Shown: one piece after another, positions 1 to 14,400 of the stretch
Layout: each line of letters opens with the position of its first letter
Position numbering within the stretch: position 1 is the first letter of the stretch
Source of the DNA: Plecoglossus altivelis
Taxonomy: Eukaryota > Chordata > Actinopteri > Osmeriformes > Plecoglossidae
Reading direction: 5' to 3'
Assembly: GCA_036571765.1 (NCBI GenBank)
Contig: BROE01000020.1
Span: forward strand, 17,028,406 to 17,092,405
DNA length: 64,000 bases
Translations under genes and position numbers: made by a program
The notes under the pieces: generated by a model
The model's database searches: none
The model's input: the letters and a program-made list of their open reading frames with translations, nothing else
What the model was told of the DNA's origin: nothing

Positions 1-421
1 CTCCTGACAGAGCTGTCCTCACTCCCTCCTGACAGAGCAGTCCTCCCTCACTCCTTCCTGACAGAGCTGTCCTCCCTCACTCCTTCCTGACAGAGCTGTC
101 CTCACTCCTTCCTGACAGAGCAGTCCTCACTCCCTCCTGACAGAGCAGTCCTCACTCTCTCCTGACAGAGCTGTCCTCGCTCTCTCCTGACAGAGCAGTC
201 CTCACTCTCTCCTGACAGAGCTGTGCTCACTCTCTCCTGCCAGAGCAGTCCTGACTCCCTCCTGACAGAGCTGTCCTAACTCCCTCCTGACAGAGCAGTC
301 CTCACTCCCTACTGACAGAGCAGTCCTCACTCCCTACTGACAGAGCTGTGCTCACTCTCTCCTGCCAGAGCAGTCCTGACTCCCTACTGACAGAGCTGTC
401 CTGACTCCCTCCTCATCTCTC
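1..421. repeat. minisatellite, about 26-bp unit, in a dock3 intron
   Basis: About sixteen imperfect copies of a unit like TCCTGACAGAGCTGTCCTCAC run to within a few bases of the acceptor of exon 427. The left end is cut by the window edge. Confidence 0.9.
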
Positions 422-426
422 CACAG

Positions 427-3400
427 GAGTTCCTGCTAAAGATCCTGTGTGTGTTCAGAAACCTGATGAAGATCAGCATCTTCCCCCGAGACTGGAATGT
501 GATGAGGCTGCTTACCAGCAAGTACGTCTGCCTGTCCTGTTATATCCAATCCTGTTGTGTCCTGTCCTGTTCTATTCAGTTATGTTATGTCCTCTTATTT
601 CCTGTCCTGTTCTTTTCTATTGTAGTCTCGTCCTTTTTTATTCTATTGGGTTCTCTAGAAATCCTACAAAACAGCAGTATAACATACTGAAGAGCACAAA
701 ATCTGTTCAAGTCATGCCTGAACCACTCAAAAGCTTCATCATGTATCTTTGCTAACATATGTTGTTTCTGTGTGTGTGTGCTGTGTGTGCTGTGTGTGGC
801 TGTGTGTGCGCTGCGTGTGTGCTGTGTGTGTGTGTGCTGTGTATGGGTATGTGTGCTGCATGTGTGTGCTGCGTGTGTGTGCTGCGTGGGTGTTTGTGCT
901 GCATGTGTGTGCTGCGTGTGTGTGCGCTGCGTGCGTGTGTGCTGTGTGTGGGTGTGCGCTGCGTGTGTGGGTGTGTGTGCTGTGTGTGTGTGCTGCGTGT
1001 GTGTGTAGCATCATCGTGACGACGGCGCAGTATCTCTCCCCTGCCCTGCACAAGAACTTCACGGAGGCCGACTTTGACTTCAAGGTGCGTGACTTTGACG
1101 GAGGGTGACACGGCGTGCCGGCACAGCTTGCTCTGCAGGCACAAGCCCCGCCCTGCTGCTTCTCTTCACCAATCAGCTGAGGCAGTACAAAACCATGCTG
1201 CTCACCACCCAGCGTGCTCTAATGAGGCTTGCCTCTTTCTGTCTGCCTCTCTCTACCTCTCACTCTCTCGCTATGTCTGCATCTCTCCCTCTTTCTCTGT
1301 CTCTCTGCCACGCTTTCTCTCTCCCTCTGTCTCCATCTATGTCTCTCTGCCCCTCTATCTCTGCCTCTCTACCTCTCTCACTTTCTGTCTGTCTCTCTCC
1401 TTTTGTCTGTCTCTCTCCCTCTGTTTGCCTCTCTCTGCCTCTGCGTCGCTCCCTTTCATGGTCTCTCTCTCTCTCTCCCTCTCCCTCCATCTCTATCGCT
1501 CTCCCTCCCTCTGTGCCTCTCTCTGCCTCTCTGTCTGCTTCTTGCTGTCTCTGCCTCTCTTTCTCTCTGCCTTCCTCTCTCTATCTCCCTCCCTCTCCCT
1601 CTGTTTCTCCCTTAAGCACACAACTTGCACTCACACACCTCTTTTCTGTATTGCCTCCACACACACTCAAAACAAACCACACACATTCATGGCAACAAAG
1701 CAAACCACACACACACACAAACACACTGCTAACATCGCACACGCACTCAACGGGCCATCAGACAGGTGACTGTGCTTGCCAGAGAGATTGCCCTATGAAG
1801 GATAAATGACATGAATAATGAAACAAGGTTGTTGGAGAGGTGGAGGAGAGGTGAGAAGGAGGAGAAAGCTAGATCTGCATGGCAGGAGGGAGCTACCACA
1901 ATCTAGCGTTTGGTGTTGCTTGTTAACCGCTTGGCATGAACAGAGTACATGACAGGAAGTGTGTGTGTGTGTCCAGGTATGGAACTCGTACTTCAGCCTG
2001 GCAGTTCTCTACATCAACCAGCCCAGCCTGCAGCTGGAAACTCTCACTGCTGCTAAGAGGAAGAAAGTGTTGGACAAGTAAGACTCACACACACACACAC
2101 ACACACTCACCTACACACACACACACACACACATGTACACATGTACTGCATGCTTTGCTCTGGCAGAGCAGGTTCCTCCTGGCTGGGTCCAGCAGCACAT
2201 GATGGTTCAGTCTGGGCAGCTGCAGTCACAGTTTTATCAGCCACCGTGACCGTATACACACACCAACACATAGAGGAACGTGTGGAACATGTGTCTTAGG
2301 AACATGTGGAACATTGTGTCTGAGGAACGTGTGGAACATGTGTCTGAGGGACGTGTGGAACATGTGTCTGAGGAACGTGTGGAACATGTGTCTGAGGGAC
2401 GTGTGGAACATGTGTCAGAGGAACATGTGGAACAGGTCTGAGGAACGGGTCTGAGGAACGTGTGGAACATTTGTCTGAGGAACGTGTGGAACATTTGTCT
2501 GAGGAACGTGTGGAACATTTGTCTGAGGAATGTGTGGAACGTGTGGAACAGTTGTCTGAGGAACGTGTGGAACATGTGTCTGTGGAACGTGTGTCTGTGG
2601 AACGTGTCTGAAAAACGTGTCTGGTCTTAGCAGGTCTTCTGCGTGTCTCCTACGTTTGAAAGCTGCTTCAGATGAGTGGATCACTCTGCCTGTTGAAGGC
2701 TTCACACTGTCTCGTGTGCCAAGCCTGTACATGTTTAAAACCCCCTCAGAACACATTAGCTGGATGACTGTGCGTGTCTTTTGTTGTGGTTGTGTGTGTG
2801 TCTTTTGGTTTGCATGTGTGCGCACGTGAATGAGCCTTTTGATGTGTTTGCGTGACTGAGATTGTGTGCATGCATGCGTGAGTCTTCGTGTGTGTGTGTG
2901 TGTGTGTCCTGGCCTGGCAGGCGGGGGTCTTACTCACACACCCTTCCTGCTGAGGCCAATCCAGGCAATAATCCTCACATGCCCAAATCTCAGATTACCT
3001 CCAGTAACGTAGCCGCAGGGATTATGTCTTTTTCCAAAGGAGCACGCACACGTCCCGCTCCCCAAACTCCCTCGTCTGGCTCCTATCTTTCTGGAATGGG
3101 GCAGACTTCAAGGCTGCTATCTGGCTGTGAACTGTAGTGCTGGAAACCCACCGCGCCGAGCATGTCATGTGAAATCACTGCCTTCGTATCCACGCGAAAG
3201 TTCCCAACCTGAACGCACGCTCTGTAGCCAGAGGTGTACACGCTAGCAGAAACACAGAGATGATAGTGAGCTGCGTTCACAGTACACCAGATACTGAAGA
3301 ACCGTCTTTATGTCTCTTAAGGTTCCAGATGAAGCCTTACAGAGGTCCTGACAGCTACCGAGCGACCGGTCTCCCCCCCAAAATTAGACATGGGATGTTT

Positions 3401-3593
3401 CCCCAAAAGAAAAGGGCATGGCAGTCCTGCGGTTCTAAGCTAGACGAAGCCCCAGGAGACAGGAAGTGCTGTTTATTTAGATGTGCGTTTGCATTGTGGC
3501 TTCTGGACCATGACATGAGGCACCACACGTTGTGATTTAGTCCTCAACACTAACAAGACATTGTAGTCCCCTTCATCACTTTCCAGTAAGCCT

Positions 3594-3665
<72 letters not shown>

Positions 3666-6243
3666 GTCATCATTAATGCGTGTGTTCTTGTCACCTGCAG
3701 GTACGGTGACATGAGAGTGATGATGGCCTACGAGCTGTTCAGCATGTGGCAGAACCTCGGTGAGAACTACAACTCCCTACATGCCCCACACACTGACTCC
3801 TTTGACTGTAGAGGTAAAAGAAAAACTCAAACAACTGCAGCCATGACCTTAAAATCACGAAGCAATGAAGATTATAAAAATGCCTGGGGCCATTCTGTCC
3901 CTTTTATGATTTAATGTAGCCTGCGCTAGCCGATCAAATAAATAAATAAATGTGTGTTAATGTGTGTATATTCTACAGCAGCGCAAACATTATTACAGCA
4001 ATACTGCCATCAATAGGCTGAAAGAAATATTACAAAACAGAACAAAGTAGAAATCCTGTGACAAATGAACAGTCTGTACACTCTCGTGTTTGACCTAGTA
4101 GATATAGAGGAGAAGTGTACTGTGTGAGCTGTGAAGTATAAATACGTGCTGTATGTTGTGTGGGGCGTTGCGATTGGCTGCAGGCGAGAACAAGATCCAC
4201 TTCATCCCAGGCATGATTGGTCCGTTCCTGGGGGTGACCCTGGTGCCCCAGGCGGAGGTCAGGAACATCATGATTCCCATCTTCCATGACATGATGGACT
4301 GGGAGCAGAGGAAGAACGGCAACTTTAAACAGGTCAGGGGTCGAAGGTCAGGGGTGCTGCCAGGTGGTTGTGTGTGATTGGAACAGCCAACTTCAGAAAG
4401 GTCAGGGGTTAAAAACGAGGGGTCAGAGATGAAGAGGATGTCAGGTCGGTCTGTACGGTAGCACTGTCAGGCTGGAAGATGTGTGCGTTGTAGAGAAAAG
4501 CGTCTGAACGCAGGTCAAAGGTCAGCTGGTGACTTAATTAACTCTCCAAGCGTTCTCATCTTAACCTGGATGTGACCTGTCTGGGTGCTGTCTGCCTGCA
4601 TTCTGAAAATGACACATCATTTGTAGCAGTTAGTATTTGTATTCAGGTGGTTGGTCTGTCAATCGTAGTTAACTTGAAACCTGTTCTCTAAAGAGACCTT
4701 TTGCTTGTGTGTGTTTGTGCGCGTGCGCGTGCATGTGGTTGTGTGTGTGCATGTGGTTGTGTGTGCGTGCGTTTGTGCGTTTGTGCGTGCGTGCGTGTGT
4801 GCATGTGTGTGCGTGTGCGTGTGTGTGCGTGCATGTGGTTGTGTGCTTGCATGTGGTTGTGTGTGTGTTTGTGTGTGTGTGTGCATGTGTGTGCATGTGT
4901 GTGTGTGTGTGCCAGGTGGAGGCGGAGCTGATAGACAAGCTGGACAGTCTGGTGTCTGAGGGGAAGGGGGATGAGAACTACCGAGAGCTCTTCAGCCTGC
5001 TGTGAGTAGAGGACTGAAACACAGCTCATGCTGATACACATGCTAATACACATGCTAATACACATGCTAATACACATGCTGATACACATGCTAATACACT
5101 TGCTAATACATTTGCTAATACACTTGCTAATACACATGCTAATACACATGCTAATACACATGCTAATACACATGCTAATACACTTGCTAATACATTTGCT
5201 AATACACTTGTTAATACACATACTAACACACACACATCACATCACATTTCTTCCCTGGGTCTGTTGTGTCTAACTCCTGTTATAACCAGAGTCTGTTGTG
5301 TCTAACTCCTGTTATAACCTGGGTCTGTTGTGTCTAACTCCTGTTATAACCAGGGTCTGTTGTGTCTAGCTCATGTTATAACCAGAGTCTGTTGTGTCTA
5401 ACTTATGTTATAACCTGGGTCTGTTGTGTCTAGCTCATGTTATAACCAGAGTCTGTTGTGTCTAGCTCATGTTATAACCAGGGTCTGTTGTGTCTAACTC
5501 CTGTTATAACCAGGGTCTGTTGTGTCTAGCTCATGTTATAACCAGAGTCTGTTGTGTCTGCTTTCTGCTGCGGGATTAGCACCCAGCTTTTTGGGCCTTA
5601 TCCCAGGTAAGATAACATTCTTCTCTCTGTCTCTGTGGCAACTGATACTAACAATGGACAGCCTCCGATTAAACAGCTGTACTTTTGCCAGGACGTTTGG
5701 GTTTATATGGTTGAGATAATGTGGAAGAGATTCCGAGTTTGAGGTTATGTGTGCCTGTGTGTGTATTTATTTATTTGTTTGTGTGTGTGTGTGTCTGTGT
5801 GTGTGTGTGTCTGTGTGTGTGTGTATTCCTCACAGCCTGCTGGAGAAGATTGAACAGGAGACGTGGAGAGAAACAGGCATCTCCTTCGTTACCTCGGTTA
5901 CCAGACTGATGGAAAGACTGCTGGACTACAGGTAGGTAAAGGACTACAAGTCTGGTGCTAGCAGGGGCTGTGTACGTCACTTCTGTGTTACCTCTGCAGT
6001 CTCAGTACCTTAAACCTGTTAATCCAATGAACCTGTCAGTGAACTTAGTTGACCTTTAGACCGAGTTAGACCAAAGGAGGCTGTATACAATTGCAGTCTA
6101 CATACTATAACTGAGCCATTCTAGATCTGCTCCTAGCTTCTCTAAACTTAAGATGTTTAGTCAGCTAGATGAAGAATGCTAACCTGTGCCTGCCTGTCTG
6201 TCTGCCCATCTGTCTGCATGTCTGTTTGCCCGTCTGTCTGCCC

Positions 6244-6275
<32 letters not shown>

Positions 6276-6938
6276 GCCCGCCTGCCCATCTGTCTGCCCA
6301 TCTGTCTGCATGTCTGTCTGCCCATCTGTCTGCATGTCTGTCTGCCTGTCTGCCTGCCCACCTGCCTGTCCGTCCGCCTGCCTGTCCGTCCGTCCGTCTG
6401 TCTGTCTGTCTGTCTCACACAGGGACTGCATGAAAGGAGACGAGACAGAGAACAAGAAGGTCGGCTGCACCGTCAACCTCCTGGTAAGAGCCTCACCAGA
6501 GCCTCATCTGTGTTCTGTAGCTCTCCCTGCGTCTCTCCTGTCTGGGCCCATGTGTTGAAGCTTGATGTGTTGTGTTTGTTGTGTTTGTGCTTGTCATGTT
6601 TGCACTTGTCATGTTTGCGCTTGTCATGTTTGTGCTTGTTGTGTTTGCACTTGTTGTGTTTGTGTAGAATTTCTACAAGTCAGAGATCAACAAGGAGGAG
6701 ATGTACATCCGCTACATCCACAAGCTGTGTGACATGCACCTGCAGGCGGAGAACTACACAGGTACAGCACAGACACACACACATACACACACACACATAC
6801 ACAGTTGCACGCGCACACACACACACACAGACACACACACATATACAGATGTACACAGACGAACACACACACACACAGATGCACACTCACACACACATAC
6901 ACACACGATCTGTTATTAGAATTGTGTGCTAATGCGTG

Positions 6939-6983
<45 letters not shown>

Positions 6984-9900
6984 AGGCTGCCTTCACGCTG
7001 CTGCTGTACTGGGAGCTGTTGCACTGGGAGGAGCGACCCCTCAGGGAGTTCCTGCACTATCCTGCCCAGAGCGAGTGGCACCGCAAGGAGGGCCTCTGCC
7101 GCAAGGTCATCCACTACTTCAACAAGGGCAAGGTGAGCTGAGGGTGGACATGCTACTTAGAGTGGACGAGCTGCTCAGTCACTGTGTTACTGTCACTGTC
7201 CTGCACACCCGCTAGTCACACCTAACGACATCATATGTGACATGGATGACTAAACCGAGGTGTGTGTGTCCGTGTGTGTATGTGTCTGTGCGTATCTCTG
7301 TGTCTGTGCGCATCTGTGTGTCTGTGCGTATCCGTGTATCTGTGTGTGTATCTGTGTGTGTGTGCATGCGTGTATCTGTGTGTGTGTGTGTGTGTGTCTG
7401 TGCGTGTCTTTGTGTGTGTGTGTGTGTGTGTATCTGTGTGTGTGTGTGTGTGTGTGTGTGTTTGTCTGTGCGTGTCTTTGTGTGTGTGTGTGTGTGTGTG
7501 TTCTCCTCAGTGCTGGGAGTATGGGATTCCCCTGTGCAGAGAGCTGGCCTTTCAGTATGAGACTCTGTATGACTACCAGAGCCTGAGCTGGATACGGGTA
7601 AGATGGAGACCAGAACACACACGTCCTCCTTAACACACACAGGCTAACATACACACACGCTAACATACACACACGCTAACATACACACACACACACACGC
7701 TAACATACACACACACACACACGCTAACATACACACACACACACGTCCTCCTTAACACAGACGCATGCTAATAAACATACACGCTAACATACACACACAC
7801 ACACATCCTCCTTAACACACACACACGCTAATATACACACACACACGTCCTCCTTAACACACACACACGCTGACATAGATACGCTAATGGACAGACACTA
7901 ACTCACACATGTCCTTCTTAACACACACACATGCTAACACACACACTAACACCCGCACACTAACTCACACACGTCCTTCTTCACACACACACGCAAACAT
8001 ACACATGCTAACATACACGCTAACACACACACCTCACCCAACACCCGTCAGTCTGATCTCTGTCCTGTGTTCAGTACATCCTGTGTTCAGTACAGTGAAA
8101 CACTACAGCATGATGCAGTGATCTACTGTGATGTACTGTACTGTCCTCTCCTCCCTGTGTGGTATTTGGTAGAAAATGGAGGCAGCGTACTACGACAACA
8201 TCATGGAACAGCAGCGTCTGGAGCCTGAGTTCTTCAGGGTGGGCTTCTACGGACGCAAGTTCCCCTTCTTCCTCAGAGTGAGTGCCGCATCTGTCCACGC
8301 CCCCAGACACGCCTCAGACACGCCCCCAGACACACTTCGGCCACAGCCCTGGCTCCTCAGACACGCCCCAGACACGCCTCAGACATGCCTCTGTCACATG
8401 ACACAGAGTCTGTGTTTGTGTGTGAAGAGCTGTATCAGAGTCTGTGTCTGTGTGTGAACTGGTTCCATCTGGGGGGGTCTGTCCTGACAGAACAAGGAGT
8501 TTGTCTGCCGAGGTCACGATTACGAGAGACTGGAGGCCTTCCAGCAAAGGATGCTGGGAGAATTCCCACAAGCCATTGCTATGCAGCATCCCAACCAGCC
8601 AGATGAAGCCATCTTACAATGCGACGCTCAGTGTATCCTTGCCAATAAGGAGTGTTAGCATGTGCAGGTGTGTGCGTGTGTGTGTGCGTGCAGGTGTGTG
8701 TGTGCAGGTGTGTGTGTGCATGCAGGTGTGTGTGTGTGTGTGGGTGTCAGGTGGTGTGTGTGTGTGTCGTGTGCATGAGTGTGTGTTTATGTGTTTCTAC
8801 GAGTGTGTGTGTGTGCGTGCAGGTGTGCGTGCAGGTGTGTGTGTGCGCGTGCAGGTGTGTGTGTGTGTGGTCGTGCGTGCGCAGGGTGTGTTTGTGTGTG
8901 TGTGTAGGTGTGTGTGTGTGCAGGTGTGTCTGTAGGTGTGTGTGTGTGTTCCTTAACACCCCGCCCTTCCAGACCTCCAGATATACGCGGTGACGCCGGT
9001 ACCGGAGAGTGTGAACGTTCTCCAGATGGACCGCGTCCCCGACCGGATCAAGAGCTTTTACCGGGTCAACAACGTGCGGCGCTTCCGTTACGACCGGCCC
9101 TTCCACAAGGGCCCCAAGGACCGAGAGAACGAGTTCAAGGTTAGGTGGCCTTCCGGCACGTTCCCCCCCCCCCCTTAACGCTCTTCTGTCCTGCTAAACA
9201 TTTCTCCGCTATGCAGAAATATGGCTGTAGAAAAGTGTTAGGATCAGCGTATATAGCTAATGATTTCAAGCTCCCCCAGCGATGCAACCATCCCTCATTC
9301 TGTCCAGCTCATCATCACCATCGACTTCCTAACACAGCGCTGCTGTTGACTCGCGGGCAGAAGGTGAGTGTTCTGCAGGCAGGCCAGTGGTGACATCATC
9401 TCTGGTCCTTCTCTTTGGCAGAGCTTGTGGATTGAGCGGACCACCCTGATCCTGACCCACCCGCTGCCCGGCATCTCCCGCTGGTTCCAGGTGGAGAAGC
9501 GAGAGCTGGTGAGCTTCTGTTTGCGTATCTGAGGCGTCGCCGAGGCGGGCCGCGACGCCTCATTCTCAGGCCTCCTAACGAACGCCCCCCCCTGTCTGAG
9601 GCAGGTACTGAGGTGCGTCTGGTCCCCCTACCCCCTCCCTTCTGCAGGTGGAGGTGAGTCCGCTGGAGAACGCCATCTACGTGGTGGAGAACAAGAACCA
9701 GGAGCTACGCACGCTCATCAGCCAGTACCAGCACAAGCAGCTGCACGGCAACATCAACCTGCTCAGCATGTGTCTGAACGGGGTCATCGACGCCGCCGTC
9801 AACGGAGGCATCGCCCGCTACCAGGAAGTGAGGACGGGGGGGGGATTGTGGGATACTGGAGGTGGACGCTGCTTTACCGAGTCGTTAAAACTAGCAACTT

Positions 9901-11450
9901 TTTTTCCCTCCCTTATTAGACGAGTAGAGTAGACATAGGACGTGTAGGAGCACATGTCTGGTCTGATGTGTTTATGGGGGCGTGTTTGAGGGTGAAGAGA
10001 AGGTATGTGAGGGTGATGTGTGAATGGGGGGATGGTGCGTGTGTGCGTGTGTGTGTGAGAGATAGAGAGAGAGAGAGATGTAATCTCTTGGTTCTGTGGT
10101 GCTGTGGCTCTCCAGGCGTTCTTTGATAAGGAGTACATCTCCAGTCACCCAGAGGACACAGAGAAGATCACCCAGATGAAGGACTTGATGCAGGAGCAGG
10201 TCAGACACCCTGCTGTGTGATTGCTGTGTAGACTGAACACTCAGGCTCCTCCACCCACGCAAACACCATCCTCTGTGTGTGTGTCTGTGTGTGTGTGCAG
10301 GTTCATATCCTGGGTGTGGGCCTAGCTGTTCATGAGAAGCTGGTGCATCCAGAAATGCGTCCCCTGCACAAGAAGCTGATAGATCAGTTCCAGGTCATGA
10401 GGAGCAGCTTGTTCCACGTGAGTGTGAAGAGTCTCACTCTGTTTGTCACTCTGTCTGTCCCTCTGTTTGTCACTCTGTCTGTCACTCTGTCTGTCTCTCT
10501 GTTACTCTGTCTGTCACTCTGTTACTCTGTCTGTCACTCTGTCTGTCACTCTGTCACTCTGTCTGTCACTCTGTCTCTGTCTCTCTCTCACTCACTCTGT
10601 CTCTCACTCTCTCTCTCTCTCTCTCTCACTCACTCTGTCTTTCTGTCACACTCTCTTTCTCTCTCTGTCTCTCTCTCTCGCACTCACTCTGTCTCTCTGT
10701 CTCTCACTCTCTGTCTCTATGTCTCTAACTCACTCTGTCTTTCTGTCACTCTCTCTTTTCTCTCTCTCACTCACTCTTTCTGTCACTCTCCCTTTCTGTC
10801 TCTCACTCACTCTCTGTCTCTCTCTTTATCTATGTCATAATCTATTTTATATTCAGCACACTTTCTTTCTGAAATGTGAACTAGCCAAAAAGTAGAAAGT
10901 ATTCCTCTTTTAGACTCAGATTCAGAACGTTCAAAGTCCTGCTGTGTGGAGAGAGAGTGCTGAGCAGGGAGAAAGTTGAGCTGAGAGAGTTGAGTTGTGT
11001 GTGTGTGTGTGTGTGTGTGCTGTCCAGGGTCTGCCAGGTGTGGACAAGCCTGGCCCAGGCAGCAGCGTCCCCAGAGGCATCCTGGCCTCCCACAGCCCCC
11101 TGAGCCCTGAGAGCTTCAAACTCATGCACAGACACAGGTCCGTCTCACACACACACACACACACACACACATGCTCGGACAGGATCATTCATACCACACA
11201 TGTACACACATGCATACTACACACCCAGACACACACATGCACAAGTACACACAAACACACACACACACACACACTCACACATGCTCGGACAGGATCATTC
11301 ATACCACACATGTACACACATGCATACTACACATCCAGACACACATGCACAAGTACACACAAACACACACACACACATGCTCGGACAGGATCACTCATAC
11401 CACACATGTACACACATGCATACTACCTATCCAGACACACATGCACAAGT

Positions 11451-11484
<34 letters not shown>

Positions 11485-14400
11485 GCTCAAGCTGTTGTTG
11501 GTTCCCTTGCTGTTGTTCACCACCTTCCCCCAGACACCCTCCAACCCCTCACCTCTGTCACAGTCACACCTCTCCATTCTTCTCACTTACCCTTCACATT
11601 TTCTGTCAAAATCTGTTCTCTCTCCCTCTCTCTCTCTCCCTCTCTCCCATTTACTCTCTCTCTTTCTCGCTGTCTCTCTCCCTTTCCTCTCTGTCCTCTT
11701 CCATGAACATTCATGTTGATGTTTGTGCTGTCTCTCACCCCATCTTCACTACTCATCCTTCTCCCTCCACCTTGCCCCCCCTCTCCCCCGGTCTGCCTCA
11801 CTCTCTGGTTGTGTTCCTCCCTCCCTTCTGTCACACCCAACCACCGCCCACCCCCCTACCCTCCACCCCACCCCCCCCATCTTCCACCACCCCTTACCCT
11901 TGTGTCATCCACCTCCTCCCCCCTCCTTCTATCAGCCTGCTGGCTTCAGTGCGTCAGTCGTCCTCCTCTGTGTCGTCCCACTCCTCCAGTGAGACAGGCC
12001 ACCTGCTGGTCCTGGCAGACAGCCTGGTTCTGGCAGACAGCCTGGTCCTGGAGCACCCAGAGGATTTCTACCGCATGCAGGTACCTCCCCTCCTGACCCC
12101 TCCCCCCCGATGTCTATGACTCCTACCCTGCCTTCTGATTGGAGAGCTGACCTCCCGGCCTGTTGCTTCTTTTTCCTCCTTCAGCCTAGCCCCTCCTCCT
12201 CCAGCTTGAGCTCCACCCACTCGGCCCCGTCGCAGGCATGCATAACGTCCGCCCCCCCTCCTGCATCAGAGCGTACAGGCCCGGCAGGAGGAGCGAGGTC
12301 ACGGGCACACACGTGTTTTCCTCCCTCTAAGTTCTCGTTCACCGCCTCCCCCCTCTTTTCTTCCCACCTTTACTTTCCGCGTGCTCTGGCCCCGCGCGAC
12401 TTCCCGTCTCTCTCTACCTCACGCCTTTTTACGCCTTACCCTTCTCTCCGCTTCGTCTCTCCTCCGTCCGGCGTGCCTCGCATGCCGCTCTCTGGTTTGA
12501 GCATTGTTTCCTGTGTGTGGCTTCCCCCAGGTAGCGGTCTCTCGTCTCTCTCCTGATAAATATCGCGCGACAGGGGAGGCCGGGAGTGGTGGCTCGGCTT
12601 GCTGCTGCCTTTCCTCACCAGACCGGGGCCAGAGCGAGCGCCAGTTGTACCGCCAGAGACATCACAGAGGCGGAACAGGTGGACACCCGAAACACAGCAC
12701 CATGGTAGGCCCGCGACATCCATGGGAGGTATACAGTTGTGGACACACACACACACATGGTACCCCCAAGCGATCAGCGAGGATGGGACAGGGGGACACA
12801 CTCACACGCATGGTTACGGCCCAACATCCACCGAGGCGCATGGACAGTGGACACACGACAACATGCTACCCCGAAGCGATACACCGGGAGGTATGAGACA
12901 GGTGGACCGACACCAGAGTCTTAGTCAGCTCCACACCGGAGGAGACAGGTGGACACACACACACACATGTACCCCAACATCACTGACAATAGACAGGTAG
13001 GGCCATATACACACAAACATTCCCCTTTTAACTAAATTTCTATATCTCATCAGCCAACCAATTTCCAGCGAGCGTTGTTCCATCAGGTGATTGGTCCATG
13101 CAAGCCTTGCAGCGACCCCAATCTGTCAGTAGCAGAGAAAGGTGAGGTTCTATATCATCATCTTCACCTTCATCCTCCAGCTGGTCTCACAGCAGACGAC
13201 CATCCTGGAGACTAACTGGAGCTTATGTTATCTCCCTTCTTGCCCCCTTTCCCTATTTCTTCCTATATCTCCCTCCCTCCTAACCCCTCTCTCCCCTCCC
13301 TCTCTCTCTCTTCCCACCCTCCCTCCTATCCTCTCTCCCGTCCTCTCTCTCGTCCACCTCCCTCCTACCCCTCCTCCCCCTCCCTCCCTCTCTTCCCCTC
13401 CCTCTCTCTTCCCCCCCTCACTCCTAACTCTTCCTCCCTCTCCCTCCCTCCCTAACCACTTCCTCCCTCTCTCTTTTCCCCCCCTTCCTCCTTCCCTATC
13501 TCCCCTCCCTCTCTCCATTCCTCCCTTCCCTCTCTTCTACCTCCCTCCCTCCCTAACCACATCCTCTCTCTCCCCTCCCTCTCTCTTCCCCCCTTCCTTC
13601 TTCCCTATCTCCGCTCCCCTTCTCTCTTCCCCCTCCCTCCCTCCCTCCCTCCCCCCAAACTCTTCCCTCCAGTCCTGACCACGCCCAGCAGCTGGAGTCT
13701 TGACAGTGGCACCAGGGAGGCCCTCCCCTTCCTGTCAGCCCACGTGGGCAGTGTCCTGGCCCCCCCGGTACCCCCTCGCAGCCTGCCCCCTGGTGAGAGA
13801 GCGTTACAGGCCCCCTCTGGTGGTGGCTCGGGGACCCCACACTCACAGACAGCTGCTTATAGAGACGACCTGCTACATCCCTACATCTGATCCCAAGGCT
13901 GCTGGGAAGTTTTCCATAGAGGCTGGAACAGGGGGAGGCGGGGGGATGGGCTGGTCTGGGAGCAGTGTAGAGAGTTGGTAGGTAACCAGGCGTCTAGACA
14001 GGTTGTGAAGGCTGATCCTGATTGGCTAGTGACCTGTCAGAATGTCTAAACCATGTCCAGGTTTGTTTCCGCTCCAGAGATACAAGGACTCTGTGTGGCT
14101 ATGCTGGTTGTTTTGTTGGTTTGTCTTCTGAACTTTCACCACAGTGTGGAGAAGTTGACACCGTGGTCTTTGAGATATTGTCATTGTGTGAGTGTGTGTA
14201 TGTGTGTGCTTTCATGTTCACATGATTCTACAGTATTGTGTATGTGTGCTTTCGTGTGCGTGTTTGTGGCTGTGTATAAGTACAAGTGTCTATGCGTGAA
14301 TGTGTTGCATGTGCACGCGTGCGAGCGTGCGTGGGTCTGTTGGATGACCGTTCTAAACGGTGTTGTGAGGGAGGTGAGTAGCAGGAGTGAGCAGGGTGTG

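Noticed and set aside
5028..5560. CRISPR-like regular repeats
   Set aside because: Units are contiguous without spacers and the context is a eukaryotic intron; these are minisatellites.
10995..12119. 374-codon open frame on +
   Set aside because: It mixes one real dock3 exon start with CA- and CT-repeat translation; splice sites at 11137 and 11936 explain the true coding parts.
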